A stretch of DNA of 64,000 nt from Candidatus Paceibacterota bacterium (GCA_035452965.1 DAOTCE010000023.1:1-64000); one strand, 5' to 3'; counted from the stretch's first letter, positions 8,352 to 17,787 are shown. The notes: generated from the sequence alone by a model not told the origin. Numbers and translations: made by a program.

Positions 8352-11300
8352 ATGAGAACCAACCGCTTAAACCTAATGATCCTGGCATTGACCCTGACCT
8401 GTGCGACATCGCTGACGGCGCTCGAACTGAGCGGCCGCAAGGTAGTCATTGACCCCGGGCACGGCGGCGGCGACCCCGGCGCGCTGGGCTACAACGGGGC
8501 CACTTACCCGGATGAAGCCGACTTCAACCTGGCGGTAAGCTTAAAGGTGCGCGACTCGTTGCAGGCCGCGGGTTGCAGCGTGGTGATGACCCGCTCGACC
8601 GATGTGAATGTGGATCTCTACGCTCGCCGCGATATCGTCAACGCGAATAACCCCAACGCCTCGCTGTGCATCCACTGCAATTCGTTCTCGGATCCTGCCG
8701 CGCATGGCACGGAGACGTTTTGGTGTTCGTCCAACTGCAACGGCGATTCCGGCGCGGACCAGGATTTGGCCACGAAGGTGCAGAATCGGCTGATCCAGTT
8801 TCTGGGCCTGACCAGCCGCGGTGTGAAACAATACAACTTTGTCATGTGCTCGCCGACGCCGCCTTCGTGCCTGGCGGAGATGTTATTTGTGTCGAACGAG
8901 GCGGAGTTCAACCTGATCAACAGCACCGCCGGCCAGAACAGCGCGGCGGCGGCGTTTTTCTATGCGGTGTGCGACCGGGTCGGGGTTGTTGATCCTTCAA
9001 CACCCAGCGGACTTTCGGCGACCGCGGTTTCGGCCAGCCAGATTAACCTGTCCTGGACTGATAATTCCGGCCTGGAGGACAGCTACAAGGTGGAGCGAGC
9101 CACCGCCAGCGGCGGGCCCTGGACGGAAATCGCCACCACGGCTGCCAACGCCACGACCTACGCCAGCACCGGGCTGAGCGGCGGCACCACCTATTACTAC
9201 CGCGTCCGCGCCTACGACGGCCAGCTCGGCAACTCGGCCTATTCCGGCACGGCCAGCGCCACCACCGAAGTCAGCGGTGCGCCCTCCATCACCAGCCAGC
9301 CTGCCGGCAAGACCGTTGATCCCGGTGCCACCGTCACTTTCACGGTTGTCGCCACCGGCAACCCGACGCTGACCTACCAGTGGCGCAAGGACGCCGTCAA
9401 TATCTCCGATGGCGAGAAATACTCAGGCGCGACCAGCGCCACGCTCACGATTGCGAATGTCCAGCAGACCGAAGTAGGCAATTACTCCGTAGTCGTCGCC
9501 AATGGTGTCGGCTCGGCCACCAGTTCCGGCGCCGCGCTGGCGGTCAATGCCGTGATCGCGTTCTACGATGATTTCGAGTATGATGCCATCAACTGGACCA
9601 ACTTCGTCAGCCCAGCTACGGAACTGACTGTATCGACAGCGCAATCCGTAAGCCCGACCCGCAGCGCCTATGTGAATAGTTCCTGGGATCGCATGTACCG
9701 GAACCTGGGAGTCAGTGTAAATGGACGCCTACGGATTACGGCTTGGATCTATGACAGCACCCAACCCCGGTCTTTTGTGGATGTGCGTGGCTATACCGGA
9801 GGCGGCTACAACCAGGGCTCGCTCGTTCAACTGTTCTGCGCCGGCAAGTACAATACCGTAACGATGCCCGGGGAGGACAGTACCGTGAGCTACATCAACA
9901 GCCACTATCAAGGGAGAGTGGTGTCTGGCTCCAGCACCGGCTGGTTCAACCTGAATAATGCGGGCGCGCCGGGCCGCTCGACGGGCTGGCACAAGTTTGT
10001 CATCGAGCGCCGGGCGGATGGCACGACGGTGGATTTCTACGTGGACGACATCCTGAGCCGCACCGTCACCGGGACAACGCTCTCCAGCCTGGATTCGGCG
10101 GCGATTGGCTCGGTGGGGTCTGGCGGAACCGAGGTGCTCGGAGACTCGTGGATTGATAATGTGAAGGTCGAGTATTTTGACCTGCCGGTGATTACGACGC
10201 AGCCGGCAAATCAGACGGTTGCCGCTGGCGGCACCGCCACCTTCTTCGTTGAGACGGCCAATACCGTCACCGCCTACCAGTGGCAGAAGAACGGCACCAA
10301 TATTGCCGGCGCTACCACATCGGCGCTGACGCTCAATAATGTTCAGGATAGCGACGTTGGCAGTTACGGCGTGACGGTGAGCAACGGGGCCGGGCCGGTT
10401 GTCAGCAGCACGGCCACCTTGTCCGTCTCACCAGCGATCGTGGTGCAGCCGCTGAACCAGACGAACAGCGCCGGCACCACCGCCAGCTTCACGGTGACCG
10501 CCGCCGGCCAGCTCCCGCTCACTTACCGGTGGCAGAAGAACGGCGCGGACCTGGCTGATGGCGACAACGTTTCCGGCGCCACGACTCCGGAACTCACGTT
10601 GAATGCCGTGAGCCAGGACGATGCCGGCACCTATACCGTGGCGGTGAGCAACGCGGTTGGCGGCGTGCTCAGCGCGCCGGCGTTACTGATCGTGGCAGAC
10701 CCGCCGGGCATCGTGACCGCGCCCGTCGGCCAGGCGGTAGCGGCTGGGAGCACGGTGTCGTTCTCCGTGGTGGCCAACGGCACGCCGCCCTTGAGCTACC
10801 AGTGGCGCTTCAACGAGGTCGCCATCGCCGGCGCGACCGACAGCAGCTATTCCCGCGCTGACGTCCAGAGCGCGGACGCCGGGAACTATTCGGTCGAGGT
10901 CGGCAACGCCGCGGGTTCGGCTATCAGCCCCGATGCCGTTCTGGCGGTCAACACCCCGCCCGTCCTGTCTTCCATCAGCGACATTACGGTCCACGCGGGC
11001 GCAACGGCCACGGTTACGGCCTCGGCGTCCGACATTGATGCCGGCCAAGCCCTGGCCTACAGCCTGGGGACCGGCGCGCCGGCTGCGGCCGCTATCGGTG
11101 CCACTAGCGGCGTCTTTACTTGGCCGACCGGCAGCGACGACACCGGTGCCAGCCAGTCATTTACCGTCAATGTCGCCGACGATGGCACCCCGAGCCTGGG
11201 CGACTCCACCACGTTCACCGTCACGGTCGCGGCACCCCCGAGCATTGTTGGGATTGAGCTCGCGGGCACAAATGTCGTGCTGACCTGGACGGCGATTGAA

Positions 11301-11453
11301 GGCCACACGTATCGCGTCGAGTATAAGGACAATGTGGATGGCTTGAACTGGAGCATCCTGCTTCCAAACGTGACCGCTGACGCTTCGACTGCCTCGAAGG
11401 AGGATTCGTTTGAAGCCCCGCAGCGGTTTTATCGGATCCTGAGTCTGGATTAG
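8352..11453 (+). CDS. Secreted amidase_3 with FN3 and Ig-like domains
   Basis: This is a 1,033-residue secreted protein. After a signal peptide (residues 1-24) comes an Amidase_3 zinc amidase domain (about 28-212). It shows His37 in DPGHGG, Glu55 in DEADF, His108 in CIHCNSF and Glu176 in AEMLFVSNEAE, so the zinc site and catalytic Glu are intact. Next come a fibronectin type III domain (about 215-305), an Ig-like domain (about 310-397), a jelly-roll-like segment (about 405-615), three Ig-like domains (about 616-870) and a cadherin/He_PIG-like segment (about 872-960). The last 60 residues form the FYR-ending module shared with other proteins here. The enzyme should cleave the MurNAc-L-Ala bond in peptidoglycan. 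The tandem Ig domains suggest surface attachment or binding of another polymer. Such a long accessory region is unusual for Amidase_3. Confidence 0.88.
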   Translation: MRTNRLNLMILALTLTCATSLTALELSGRKVVIDPGHGGGDPGALGYNGATYPDEADFNLAVSLKVRDSLQAAGCSVVMTRSTDVNVDLYARRDIVNANNPNASLCIHCNSFSDPAAHGTETFWCSSNCNGDSGADQDLATKVQNRLIQFLGLTSRGVKQYNFVMCSPTPPSCLAEMLFVSNEAEFNLINSTAGQNSAAAAFFYAVCDRVGVVDPSTPSGLSATAVSASQINLSWTDNSGLEDSYKVERATASGGPWTEIATTAANATTYASTGLSGGTTYYYRVRAYDGQLGNSAYSGTASATTEVSGAPSITSQPAGKTVDPGATVTFTVVATGNPTLTYQWRKDAVNISDGEKYSGATSATLTIANVQQTEVGNYSVVVANGVGSATSSGAALAVNAVIAFYDDFEYDAINWTNFVSPATELTVSTAQSVSPTRSAYVNSSWDRMYRNLGVSVNGRLRITAWIYDSTQPRSFVDVRGYTGGGYNQGSLVQLFCAGKYNTVTMPGEDSTVSYINSHYQGRVVSGSSTGWFNLNNAGAPGRSTGWHKFVIERRADGTTVDFYVDDILSRTVTGTTLSSLDSAAIGSVGSGGTEVLGDSWIDNVKVEYFDLPVITTQPANQTVAAGGTATFFVETANTVTAYQWQKNGTNIAGATTSALTLNNVQDSDVGSYGVTVSNGAGPVVSSTATLSVSPAIVVQPLNQTNSAGTTASFTVTAAGQLPLTYRWQKNGADLADGDNVSGATTPELTLNAVSQDDAGTYTVAVSNAVGGVLSAPALLIVADPPGIVTAPVGQAVAAGSTVSFSVVANGTPPLSYQWRFNEVAIAGATDSSYSRADVQSADAGNYSVEVGNAAGSAISPDAVLAVNTPPVLSSISDITVHAGATATVTASASDIDAGQALAYSLGTGAPAAAAIGATSGVFTWPTGSDDTGASQSFTVNVADDGTPSLGDSTTFTVTVAAPPSIVGIELAGTNVVLTWTAIEGHTYRVEYKDNVDGLNWSILLPNVTADASTASKEDSFEAPQRFYRILSLD

Positions 11454-12001
11454 CCGGCGCCTGGAAGCGCGAGGCCGTCGAGACCGGCCATACGACTGCC
11501 CCTGCGGAGGAATTCGCGGGCACGTGTTGATCTGCCCTCCCCATTAAGTGGGGAAAGGGTGGCGTCGGCCGGGCAATGGGCGCCGGCCGATCACCTCCAC
11601 ATACGGGTACTACAGCTGTTCATCCGTCATAAGTGCATCAACCGCAGGCAGTTCCAAAGGCCTTGTGCCTGGACTTAGGACTGGTGCCCCGGGTGAGCGG
11701 CACCATGGCCTGGCCGGTGCGGTCCCCGTGCTACAACGGCTATATCCCAGTGTGTATCCCATGGGGAGCGCTCCCCATGGGATACACACTGGGATAGCAC
11801 CGCCCCGACGTCGTATTCTCACCCCTAAGAGGTTGCATTCCCTTCCGTTCCTCACGGAACCTGGCCGGGCTCCTATCCCATCGCAAACAGTGAGAAACCA
11901 CTTCCACTAACCTGGCGGGGTCTTGCCAGCAGATTTGAGGTCAGCCCCAGCCGGGGCCGGCAGAAGCAGCCCTCCCTCGCGGAGGCCAGGCGGGATGTCG
12001 C
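11454..12001. other. Non-coding gap with several inverted repeats
   Basis: This gap lies between the 3' ends of the convergent amidase_3 and sulfatase genes. It holds three separate inverted repeats: a small hairpin at 11,538-11,554 (6-bp arms TCCCCA/TGGGGA), another at 11,565-11,590 (8-bp arms TCGGCCGG/CCGGCCGA, 10-base loop) and the perfect 54-bp palindrome described separately. A 120-codon frame at 11,548-11,910 runs through all of them and resembles no protein family. The first hairpins may end transcription of the amidase gene, although no T-run follows. Confidence 0.6.
11743..11796. repeat. Perfect 54-bp palindrome (27-bp arms, no loop)
   Basis: The left arm, 11,743-11,769, begins TATCCCAGTGTG and ends GGGGAGC. 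It is exactly matched in reverse complement by 11,770-11,796, with no spacer and no mismatch. Pairing stops just outside, at 11,742/11,797. It sits between the 3' ends of two convergent genes. It is too long and too perfect for a usual terminator, and no T-run follows on either strand. It could be the relic of a palindromic mobile element, a long bidirectional terminator, or an assembly artefact of the fold-back type. Confidence 0.9.
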
Positions 12002-13579
12002 CTATTGCTTGGCGTTACGCTTCTTCCTGGGCTTGGTCGCGTTCCCATAGCCTTTGGCGATGTCGGCGCGGCACCGTTTCTCCGTTAGCTCCGGGTCTTC
12101 GCCTATTTCCTTTACCATTGCCGTGTGCAACTTTTCCATCAGGGCTTTCTGTTCCGGCTGTCCAGCGAGGTTGTGCAACTCGCCTGGGTCGGCCTGCAAG
12201 TCGTAGAGTTCACGCTGGGCGGGGTGTTCTGCGTCGGGCGCGGTGTGATAGACGTATTTGTAAGGGCCCGATCGGATCATGGCGAAGCCCGAGGCGATGT
12301 GGTGCGCGTAATACTCGCTCACCGCGCGGTCTTTCCAGGGGGCGTCAGGGCGGTCCAGCCAGGGGATCAGGGAATCCCCGTTCCAGTCCGGCGGGGTTTT
12401 GGTTCCGCCCAGGTCCGCGATGGTCTGCACCAGGTCCGCCAGCGAGCAAGCCCCGGCACGCCGCTGGCCGCCCGGCCAGCGTGCCGGGTACGACACAATC
12501 AACGGCACGCGGGCCGCGTGGTCATACAGCGCATTCTTCCACCATAGTCCATGCTCGCCCATATTCTCGCCGTGGTCGCTGGTGTAGATGACCACCGTAT
12601 TGCTGGCCGCCACGCTCGCCGCCAGCGCAGCCAGCACCTTGCCGGCTTCCGCGTCCATCCACTCGGTCAACCCGTAATAAAGTTCGCGTCCTTTCTTGAC
12701 CAGGTCCGGAGGCACGCTGTCGTAATGAAAGCCGACCCGCAGATGCTGGTAGTTCAGCGGCAGCGAATCGAGGTAACCCTCGGGAACGACCGGCATGGGT
12801 ACTTTGTCCTTGTAGTGCGCCCAATATGATTCCGGCACGATCAGCGGGAAATGCGGCGTGAGGTAGCCCGCCAGCAGAAAGAACGGCTTGTCAGCCGGCT
12901 TGCGATTCTTGAGAAACTCCAGCACTCCAGCCGTTACTGCCCGGTCGTGGTTCATCGGTCCGGAGCTTTCTCCGGGGTAAAAGTCCATGAAACGGTCGGA
13001 GTAACCCTGCGTCCGTTGAAGTTTCCCGGCCGGTCGCCGATTGCCCACTCCGGTCATTCGGGACCGGTTCATATTGCCGCCGATCTCTGTGAAGCCGTAG
13101 CGGCAAGCCGCGTCGTAATGCATCTTGCCGCAGAGGAACGATTCGTAACCGGCGGCATTCATCACGCGCGGCAGCGAGGGGGAATCCGCCGGCAACCGGC
13201 AGTTGTTATTCCAGGCGCCGACGCGCGAGATGTACTTGCCCGCGGTGAAGGAGAGCCGCGAAGGCACGCACAACGGCGAATTGCAGTAGCAGTTCTCGAA
13301 CACCACCCCCCGCGCGGCCAGGTTGTCAAGGGTCGGTGTCCGAATTATCCTGTTGCCGCAGCATCCGAGCACACCGGCGTTGTGCTCGTCGCTCATAATG
13401 AGCAGGATGTTTGGTTTGCTCGGAGGCACGTTCGTAGTGGCGTTGACCGGTGGTGCAATTGCCGGGGCCAAGCCGGCGGCGACGGTCAGCAGAGTTGGGA
13501 ACAATTTGCTTCTGCGAATCGGAGTGCTCTTGAGGCTGCCAGCCCGGCTATGATCTTGCGTGGACCCGGTTCTGTTCAT
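12002..13579 (-). CDS. Secreted sulfatase (formylglycine type)
   Basis: The start at 13,579 (525 residues) was chosen because it gives a signal sequence (about residues 25-45) and avoids a 72-residue polar extension that would overlap the divergent gene. The family motifs are complete: metal-binding MSDEHNAG near the N-terminus, the CVPSRLSFTAG signature whose Cys is converted to formylglycine, and the metal-binding SDHGENMGEHG segment. The enzyme is expected to remove sulfate esters from polysaccharides or small molecules in the periplasm. It requires a formylglycine-generating enzyme, which is not encoded in this window. The C-terminus is Lys/Arg-rich. Its placement among glycan hydrolases suggests sulfated glycans as substrate, but choline-sulfatase-like or other S1 subfamilies cannot be excluded. 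Confidence 0.9.
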   Translation of the reverse strand: MNRTGSTQDHSRAGSLKSTPIRRSKLFPTLLTVAAGLAPAIAPPVNATTNVPPSKPNILLIMSDEHNAGVLGCCGNRIIRTPTLDNLAARGVVFENCYCNSPLCVPSRLSFTAGKYISRVGAWNNNCRLPADSPSLPRVMNAAGYESFLCGKMHYDAACRYGFTEIGGNMNRSRMTGVGNRRPAGKLQRTQGYSDRFMDFYPGESSGPMNHDRAVTAGVLEFLKNRKPADKPFFLLAGYLTPHFPLIVPESYWAHYKDKVPMPVVPEGYLDSLPLNYQHLRVGFHYDSVPPDLVKKGRELYYGLTEWMDAEAGKVLAALAASVAASNTVVIYTSDHGENMGEHGLWWKNALYDHAARVPLIVSYPARWPGGQRRAGACSLADLVQTIADLGGTKTPPDWNGDSLIPWLDRPDAPWKDRAVSEYYAHHIASGFAMIRSGPYKYVYHTAPDAEHPAQRELYDLQADPGELHNLAGQPEQKALMEKLHTAMVKEIGEDPELTEKRCRADIAKGYGNATKPRKKRNAKQ

Positions 13580-13695
13580 TGGTGCGGAAATGTGCCAGCG
13601 AGAGTCGGACAAGGCAATCGCGGGTTGCAGCTGAGCCGGGTAAAGCGGTTGTTTAGAATTGAAGATCAGGCAGATCCTGCTATCATCGGATCTTG

Positions 13696-16600
13696 ATGAG
13701 CCGCAACGTTTCAGGCTGCGGGGCAATCCGCCTGTTGCCTCGCCTCTCCGCGCTGGCGGTTGGTCTGATGTCCGCCTTCCTGTGGCCGGCGGCATCGGCG
13801 GCGGAGTTTCGCGGACTCTGGGTGGATAGCTGGAGTTCAGGGCTGTATACTGCGGCGCAGATCTCGCAATTGGTGAGCGACGCCCGCGCAGGCCATTTCA
13901 ATGCATTGGTGGTTGAAGTGAGGCGGCGGGGGGATGCGTTCTACAACTCCAATTACGAGCCCAAGAATGCGGGCGTGGCGGAGGATTTCGATCCGCTGGC
14001 CGATTTGATCGCCAAGGCACACGATACGAGCGCCGGACAGCGGCTGGAAGTTCACTGTTGGATCGTGGCCTATCCCATTTGGCCAGTGGCCGAGTTTCCA
14101 CCGCCGCAAACCAACCACCCGCTTAACCTTCACCCGGAATGGCGGAACAGGACGAGCACCGGCGCGTTTACCGATGGAGGAACTTACTACTTTGACCCAG
14201 GGCATCCGGAGGTGCAGCAGCACACCTTCAATGTGGCGATGGACATAATCTCACGCTACGACGTGGATGGATTAAACTGGGATTACATCCGGTATCCGGG
14301 GACCAGTTGGGGCTACAGCGCTATCGCGGTGGCGCGCTTCAACTCCAAATTCAACCGCACGGGTCAGCCGTCCACCAGCGACCCGGATTGGAGAGCGTTT
14401 CGCCGCGACCAGGTCACGGCGCTGGTGCGCAAGGTTTACCTGTCGGCGATAGCCATCAAGCCGAATGTGGTGCTATCCGCCGATGTCTTCACCGGCTCGC
14501 CAGGCATCACCAGTGCGGCGGACTTTCCAACCACGAGCGCCTACAGCAGCGTGATGCAGGATTGGCTGGCGTGGATGCAGGAAGGGATCCTGGACCTGAA
14601 CATCCCCATGACCTACTTCGATCAGTCCACCTCAGGGCTGGCCTATTCCAGGTGGAACAACTTCATCAAGAATCACCGTTACAATCGGCAGGCTGTGGTT
14701 GGCCCCAGCATCAACAGCAACACAATTTCCAACAGCGTGGTTCAGATACGCCTGACGCGCGAAGCAACACCCGAGGGCAACCGCGGGGATGGAGTCTGCT
14801 GTTATAGTTACGCCAGCAGCAACAATGAAGGCCTGCCGGTTTCGTCGTTCCTGAGCGCTCTGACGCAGCCAACAGGCCATGATCCGATATCGCCGCCAGT
14901 CTTCAGCGCACTGGATGTTCCGCCGGACAGGCCGTGGAAGAGCTCCCCGACCCGGGGATACCTGAAAGGCTTCGTTTACGACGATCTCGCCAATGGACTG
15001 GATGGGGCGGCGATTGCGCTGAGTGGCCCGGGGACGAACGAGCTGGCAAGTGATGCCACAGGCTTTTATGGGGCCGTGGATTTAGCGCCGGGCCTTTACA
15101 CGGTGAGCGCGTCTTTCCCGGGGTATGCAATGGCGACGCAGACGGTGTCGGTCACGGCCGGGACGGTGGGGCATCTGGATTTTACGCTGACGCCAACGGG
15201 TGTGGCAATTGTGCTCCAGCCGCAGGATGGATCAGCCCTCGTCGAAAGCAATGCGGTGCTGAGCGTCAGCACGGCGGGAGTGAAGCCGCTGAGTTATCAA
15301 TGGATGGTGGGCGGCGTGCCGCTCGCCGGGGCAACGGCCAGCAGCCTGGTCCTGACCAATATCCAGCTCACGAATGCGGGCGCCTATCAGGTGGTCGTCT
15401 CGAACACCACAGGTTCGGTCACATCGCTGGTCGCCAAGTTGACGGCGCTGCTGCCGATCAGGACTTCGGTAACCGGTAGCGGCGCGGTGCGTCTCATGCT
15501 CGACGCACCGGGCTACGCCCCCAACAGCACCGTGAGCCTGGCGGGCGTTCCGGCTGCCGGGTGGGTCTTCACGAATTGGTCGGGCGATATCTCCAGCACG
15601 CTGAACCCGCTCACCATACTCGTGACCAACAGCCTGTCGGTCACAGGTAATTTTGTCGCCTCCCCGCACGATTTGATTCTGGACAACGCTCAGGCTGTTT
15701 ACACGGGCGGTTGGACCGCAGGCAGCTCGGCCCCGGGGTACTACGGGGCTGATTACCGCTACTCCGGCACAACTGGCGGGCCGGCCACCGCGACAGCTAC
15801 CTATCGGCCCATGGTGAGCGTGGCGGGAACCTACGATGTGTACCTCTGGTATCCCCAAGGCTCGAATCGCGCGACCAACGCACCCTGGGTGGTGTCGTAT
15901 TCGGGCGGTTCGGTGACGTCGCTGGTGAATCAAACGACCGGCGGCGGGGGCTGGGCTCAGATCGCCAGAGGGAAATACTTCGCAGCGGGAACCAACGGTT
16001 ACGTTCAATTGGCGAATAATACGGGAACCAGCGGGAAGGTTGTCATGGCCGATGCTGTCCGCTTAATCCGCTCCAGCGCGCAAACCTATGTCCCGCTGAG
16101 CTTCGGGCCGTGGGACTGGGATAAGACGGGTTGCCTCAGGTTGCCAGTTCTAGGCAACCGAGATCAAACATGCCTGGTGGAAGGCACTACCGACTTCAAA
16201 CAATGGCTGCCGGTGGCAAACGTGCGGGTGGGAGACAGTCCCGGGCAGGTGATGGATGCTGACAGTCATTTCTACCCGTATCGCTTCTATCGTGCGCGAC
16301 AAATCAACGTGTTTCCGCTGGCTGATTTTGAGGCTAATCCTGTCGGTGCCGCGGTTTTGTTTCGCGCCCCGGGGACTTCCGGTACCACCTCCGAATTCGT
16401 GGATAAGAGCAGTCCGAACTTCACGCGGGTGACCAACACCTTTCCTGCGGGAAACGCGAGTTCGAAGGTGTTGCAGGCAAGCTGGAATTTCGTCTCAGGG
16501 TCAAGCGGCCAGAGCCCCTGGCTCCGTTTTACGACCCATGCGGCCGCCGTTTTGCCGAACCCAACAGTGAGCTTTCATCAAGGAATCGGTTTTGCCGTCT

Positions 16601-16947
16601 GGGCCGACCGGGACATCTACCTGGCGGCAGGGTTGCGGGAGACCTCTCCGACGGCAGCCATCGGGGCGGATGGCGGAACGACCGGGACACTTGAGTGGAT
16701 CGGCGGCATCTCCGACAACACTACCGATCCACCCAAAGGCCGGTTCATTCCCGCCGGTCAGTGGGTGTGGGTGAGCTTCTGCATTCCCGCAGAGCCGGTG
16801 CGCGCCTTCAGGGATAATGGCAATGGAATTCTGGAATCAACTACCGGCAAAGGAGTTTTCGATGAGTTGGTTGTTGTTCCCGCAGATGGCCTTGGCCGCT
16901 ACAACCTGTATCTCGACAATTTCCAGTTCCTCGCGTTTGACCCTTGA
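13696..16947 (+). CDS. Secreted GHL10 protein with Ig and golvesin-like domains
   Basis: From the ATG at 13,696 (a TTG one codon earlier is possible) the protein has 1,083 residues. A signal peptide is followed by a GHL10/DUF187 TIM-barrel domain (about 35-335), with EFRGLWVDSW at its start, VVEVRRRGDAFY, and the DGLNWDYIRYP strand typical of YngK-like proteins. Then come a carboxypeptidase-regulatory-like domain (about 413-500), an Ig-like domain (about 502-588), an InlB/bacterial-repeat-like segment (about 590-655), a golvesin-like domain (about 657-800), an internal copy of the FYR module (about 810-870) and a C-terminal beta-rich region of about 200 residues. GHL10 proteins are predicted glycoside hydrolases, some possibly acting on peptidoglycan-linked sugars. 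The substrate is unknown. It is divergent from the sulfatase with a 116-bp gap. Confidence 0.85.
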   Translation: MSRNVSGCGAIRLLPRLSALAVGLMSAFLWPAASAAEFRGLWVDSWSSGLYTAAQISQLVSDARAGHFNALVVEVRRRGDAFYNSNYEPKNAGVAEDFDPLADLIAKAHDTSAGQRLEVHCWIVAYPIWPVAEFPPPQTNHPLNLHPEWRNRTSTGAFTDGGTYYFDPGHPEVQQHTFNVAMDIISRYDVDGLNWDYIRYPGTSWGYSAIAVARFNSKFNRTGQPSTSDPDWRAFRRDQVTALVRKVYLSAIAIKPNVVLSADVFTGSPGITSAADFPTTSAYSSVMQDWLAWMQEGILDLNIPMTYFDQSTSGLAYSRWNNFIKNHRYNRQAVVGPSINSNTISNSVVQIRLTREATPEGNRGDGVCCYSYASSNNEGLPVSSFLSALTQPTGHDPISPPVFSALDVPPDRPWKSSPTRGYLKGFVYDDLANGLDGAAIALSGPGTNELASDATGFYGAVDLAPGLYTVSASFPGYAMATQTVSVTAGTVGHLDFTLTPTGVAIVLQPQDGSALVESNAVLSVSTAGVKPLSYQWMVGGVPLAGATASSLVLTNIQLTNAGAYQVVVSNTTGSVTSLVAKLTALLPIRTSVTGSGAVRLMLDAPGYAPNSTVSLAGVPAAGWVFTNWSGDISSTLNPLTILVTNSLSVTGNFVASPHDLILDNAQAVYTGGWTAGSSAPGYYGADYRYSGTTGGPATATATYRPMVSVAGTYDVYLWYPQGSNRATNAPWVVSYSGGSVTSLVNQTTGGGGWAQIARGKYFAAGTNGYVQLANNTGTSGKVVMADAVRLIRSSAQTYVPLSFGPWDWDKTGCLRLPVLGNRDQTCLVEGTTDFKQWLPVANVRVGDSPGQVMDADSHFYPYRFYRARQINVFPLADFEANPVGAAVLFRAPGTSGTTSEFVDKSSPNFTRVTNTFPAGNASSKVLQASWNFVSGSSGQSPWLRFTTHAAAVLPNPTVSFHQGIGFAVWADRDIYLAAGLRETSPTAAIGADGGTTGTLEWIGGISDNTTDPPKGRFIPAGQWVWVSFCIPAEPVRAFRDNGNGILESTTGKGVFDELVVVPADGLGRYNLYLDNFQFLAFDP

Positions 16948-17039
16948 TTAAGCCTGAAAAAGGTTCGCCGCTACTGAGATCAGTGCAATCGGCGGGGCGC
17001 GCCAGCTCCCTGGAAGGTTGTGGGTCGTGCCTCCGGGTA

Positions 17040-17363
17040 TTAGCTAATCGCGATCAGGGAAACTTCCTCGTTCCGCTCGTTGTGGACCTTGCCCATCGCG
17101 TTGGGATCGAGCATCGGTTTGCCATCCACGATGAACTGATACTGGTGGTGGCCGTGGGGCAGTTCCAGGCGAATAATCCAGCCACCGTCCGGCATTCTGG
17201 TCATTGGATGGGCATTGGGGTCCCACTGATTGAAGTCGCCAACTAACGAGACGCTCTTGGCCAGTGGTGCCCGGTAGATGAAATCCACCAGGTGGAGCGG
17301 TCTGCGCCCCGGCTGCCCGGAAGACGGTGCAGCAGGAGCTGGTCTGAAAGAAGTGCTATCCAT
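17040..17363 (-). CDS. Stand-alone CBM48 glycogen-binding domain protein
   Basis: From the ATG at 17,363 the protein has 107 residues. After about 20 low-complexity residues it is a single CBM48/AMPK-beta-like (isoamylase early set) domain. The conserved core is visible: VSLVGDFNQWDP with Trp47, then GWIIRLELPHGHHQYQFIVDG. There is no catalytic domain and no signal peptide. Small CBM48 proteins are widespread but poorly understood; alpha-glucan binding or protein-partner binding are both possible. A small unknown gene ends 13 bp upstream on the same strand, so the two are probably an operon. The upstream extension of this frame to 17,489 overlaps that gene and was not used. Confidence 0.8.
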   Translation of the reverse strand: MDSTSFRPAPAAPSSGQPGRRPLHLVDFIYRAPLAKSVSLVGDFNQWDPNAHPMTRMPDGGWIIRLELPHGHHQYQFIVDGKPMLDPNAMGKVHNERNEEVSLIAIS

Positions 17364-17376
17364 AATCGGGTCAGCC

Positions 17377-17661
17377 TCAGCAGGTCTCTCTGCCCTGTGC
17401 CAAAGTGTGGGGGCCCCACGGGAAGAAGTCAAAGAATTCGGCAAGCCCCTCCCTGGTGTTCGCGGGATTGCCGTTGCCGCGAACAGCAACCTTCATCTTA
17501 TGAGGATCGCCCATCGCAAACCCCAGGTTGTCCCAAACAAATTCCGCGAGCCAGCGCCAGCGGTTGGCGGCTTGCCCCGTAGCGAGAGCCGTTATATCAA
17601 TGACGGCTCCTGCCGCGTTCAGGATGCGGTTCTGGCGATCCGGTTCGGTCGGGTGGGGCAT
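17377..17661 (-). CDS. Small hypothetical protein upstream of CBM48
   Basis: This 94-residue frame (start ATG at 17,661; the open frame reaches 17,811) ends 13 bp before the CBM48 gene. It is moderately acidic, with an N-terminal part reading like a helical segment (IDITALATGQAANRWRWL) and a C-terminal FFDFFPWGPHTLAQG stretch. I do not recognise a family. The arrangement resembles short regulatory proteins, sometimes anti-sigma-like, that precede CBM48 proteins in this phylum, but that is only an impression. The main support for its being a real gene is the tight spacing and shared strand; the frame could still be spurious. Confidence 0.45.
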   Translation of the reverse strand: MPHPTEPDRQNRILNAAGAVIDITALATGQAANRWRWLAEFVWDNLGFAMGDPHKMKVAVRGNGNPANTREGLAEFFDFFPWGPHTLAQGRETC

Positions 17662-17787
17662 TGATGCATTGGCTCTTGTTAAACGCGCGTTAGAAACCGC
17701 GCACCAGCCGCGGGCGGCGTCAGACAAGGTTTGAATCTCGCGGGCGGACAGGCTACACACATTGGCTCTGATTTGCCTAACATATAT

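Noticed and set aside
9250..10950. Recurring segments in the amidase_3 gene considered as DNA repeats
   Set aside because: They are related Ig-like domains, similar only at protein level.
11548..11910. A 120-codon frame through the palindrome
   Set aside because: Its middle part is dictated by the palindrome, and it resembles no protein and has no ribosome-binding site.
17278..17664. A 128-codon plus-strand frame opposite the CBM48 and small unknown genes
   Set aside because: It overlaps the CBM48 domain on the other strand and has no recognisable motif.
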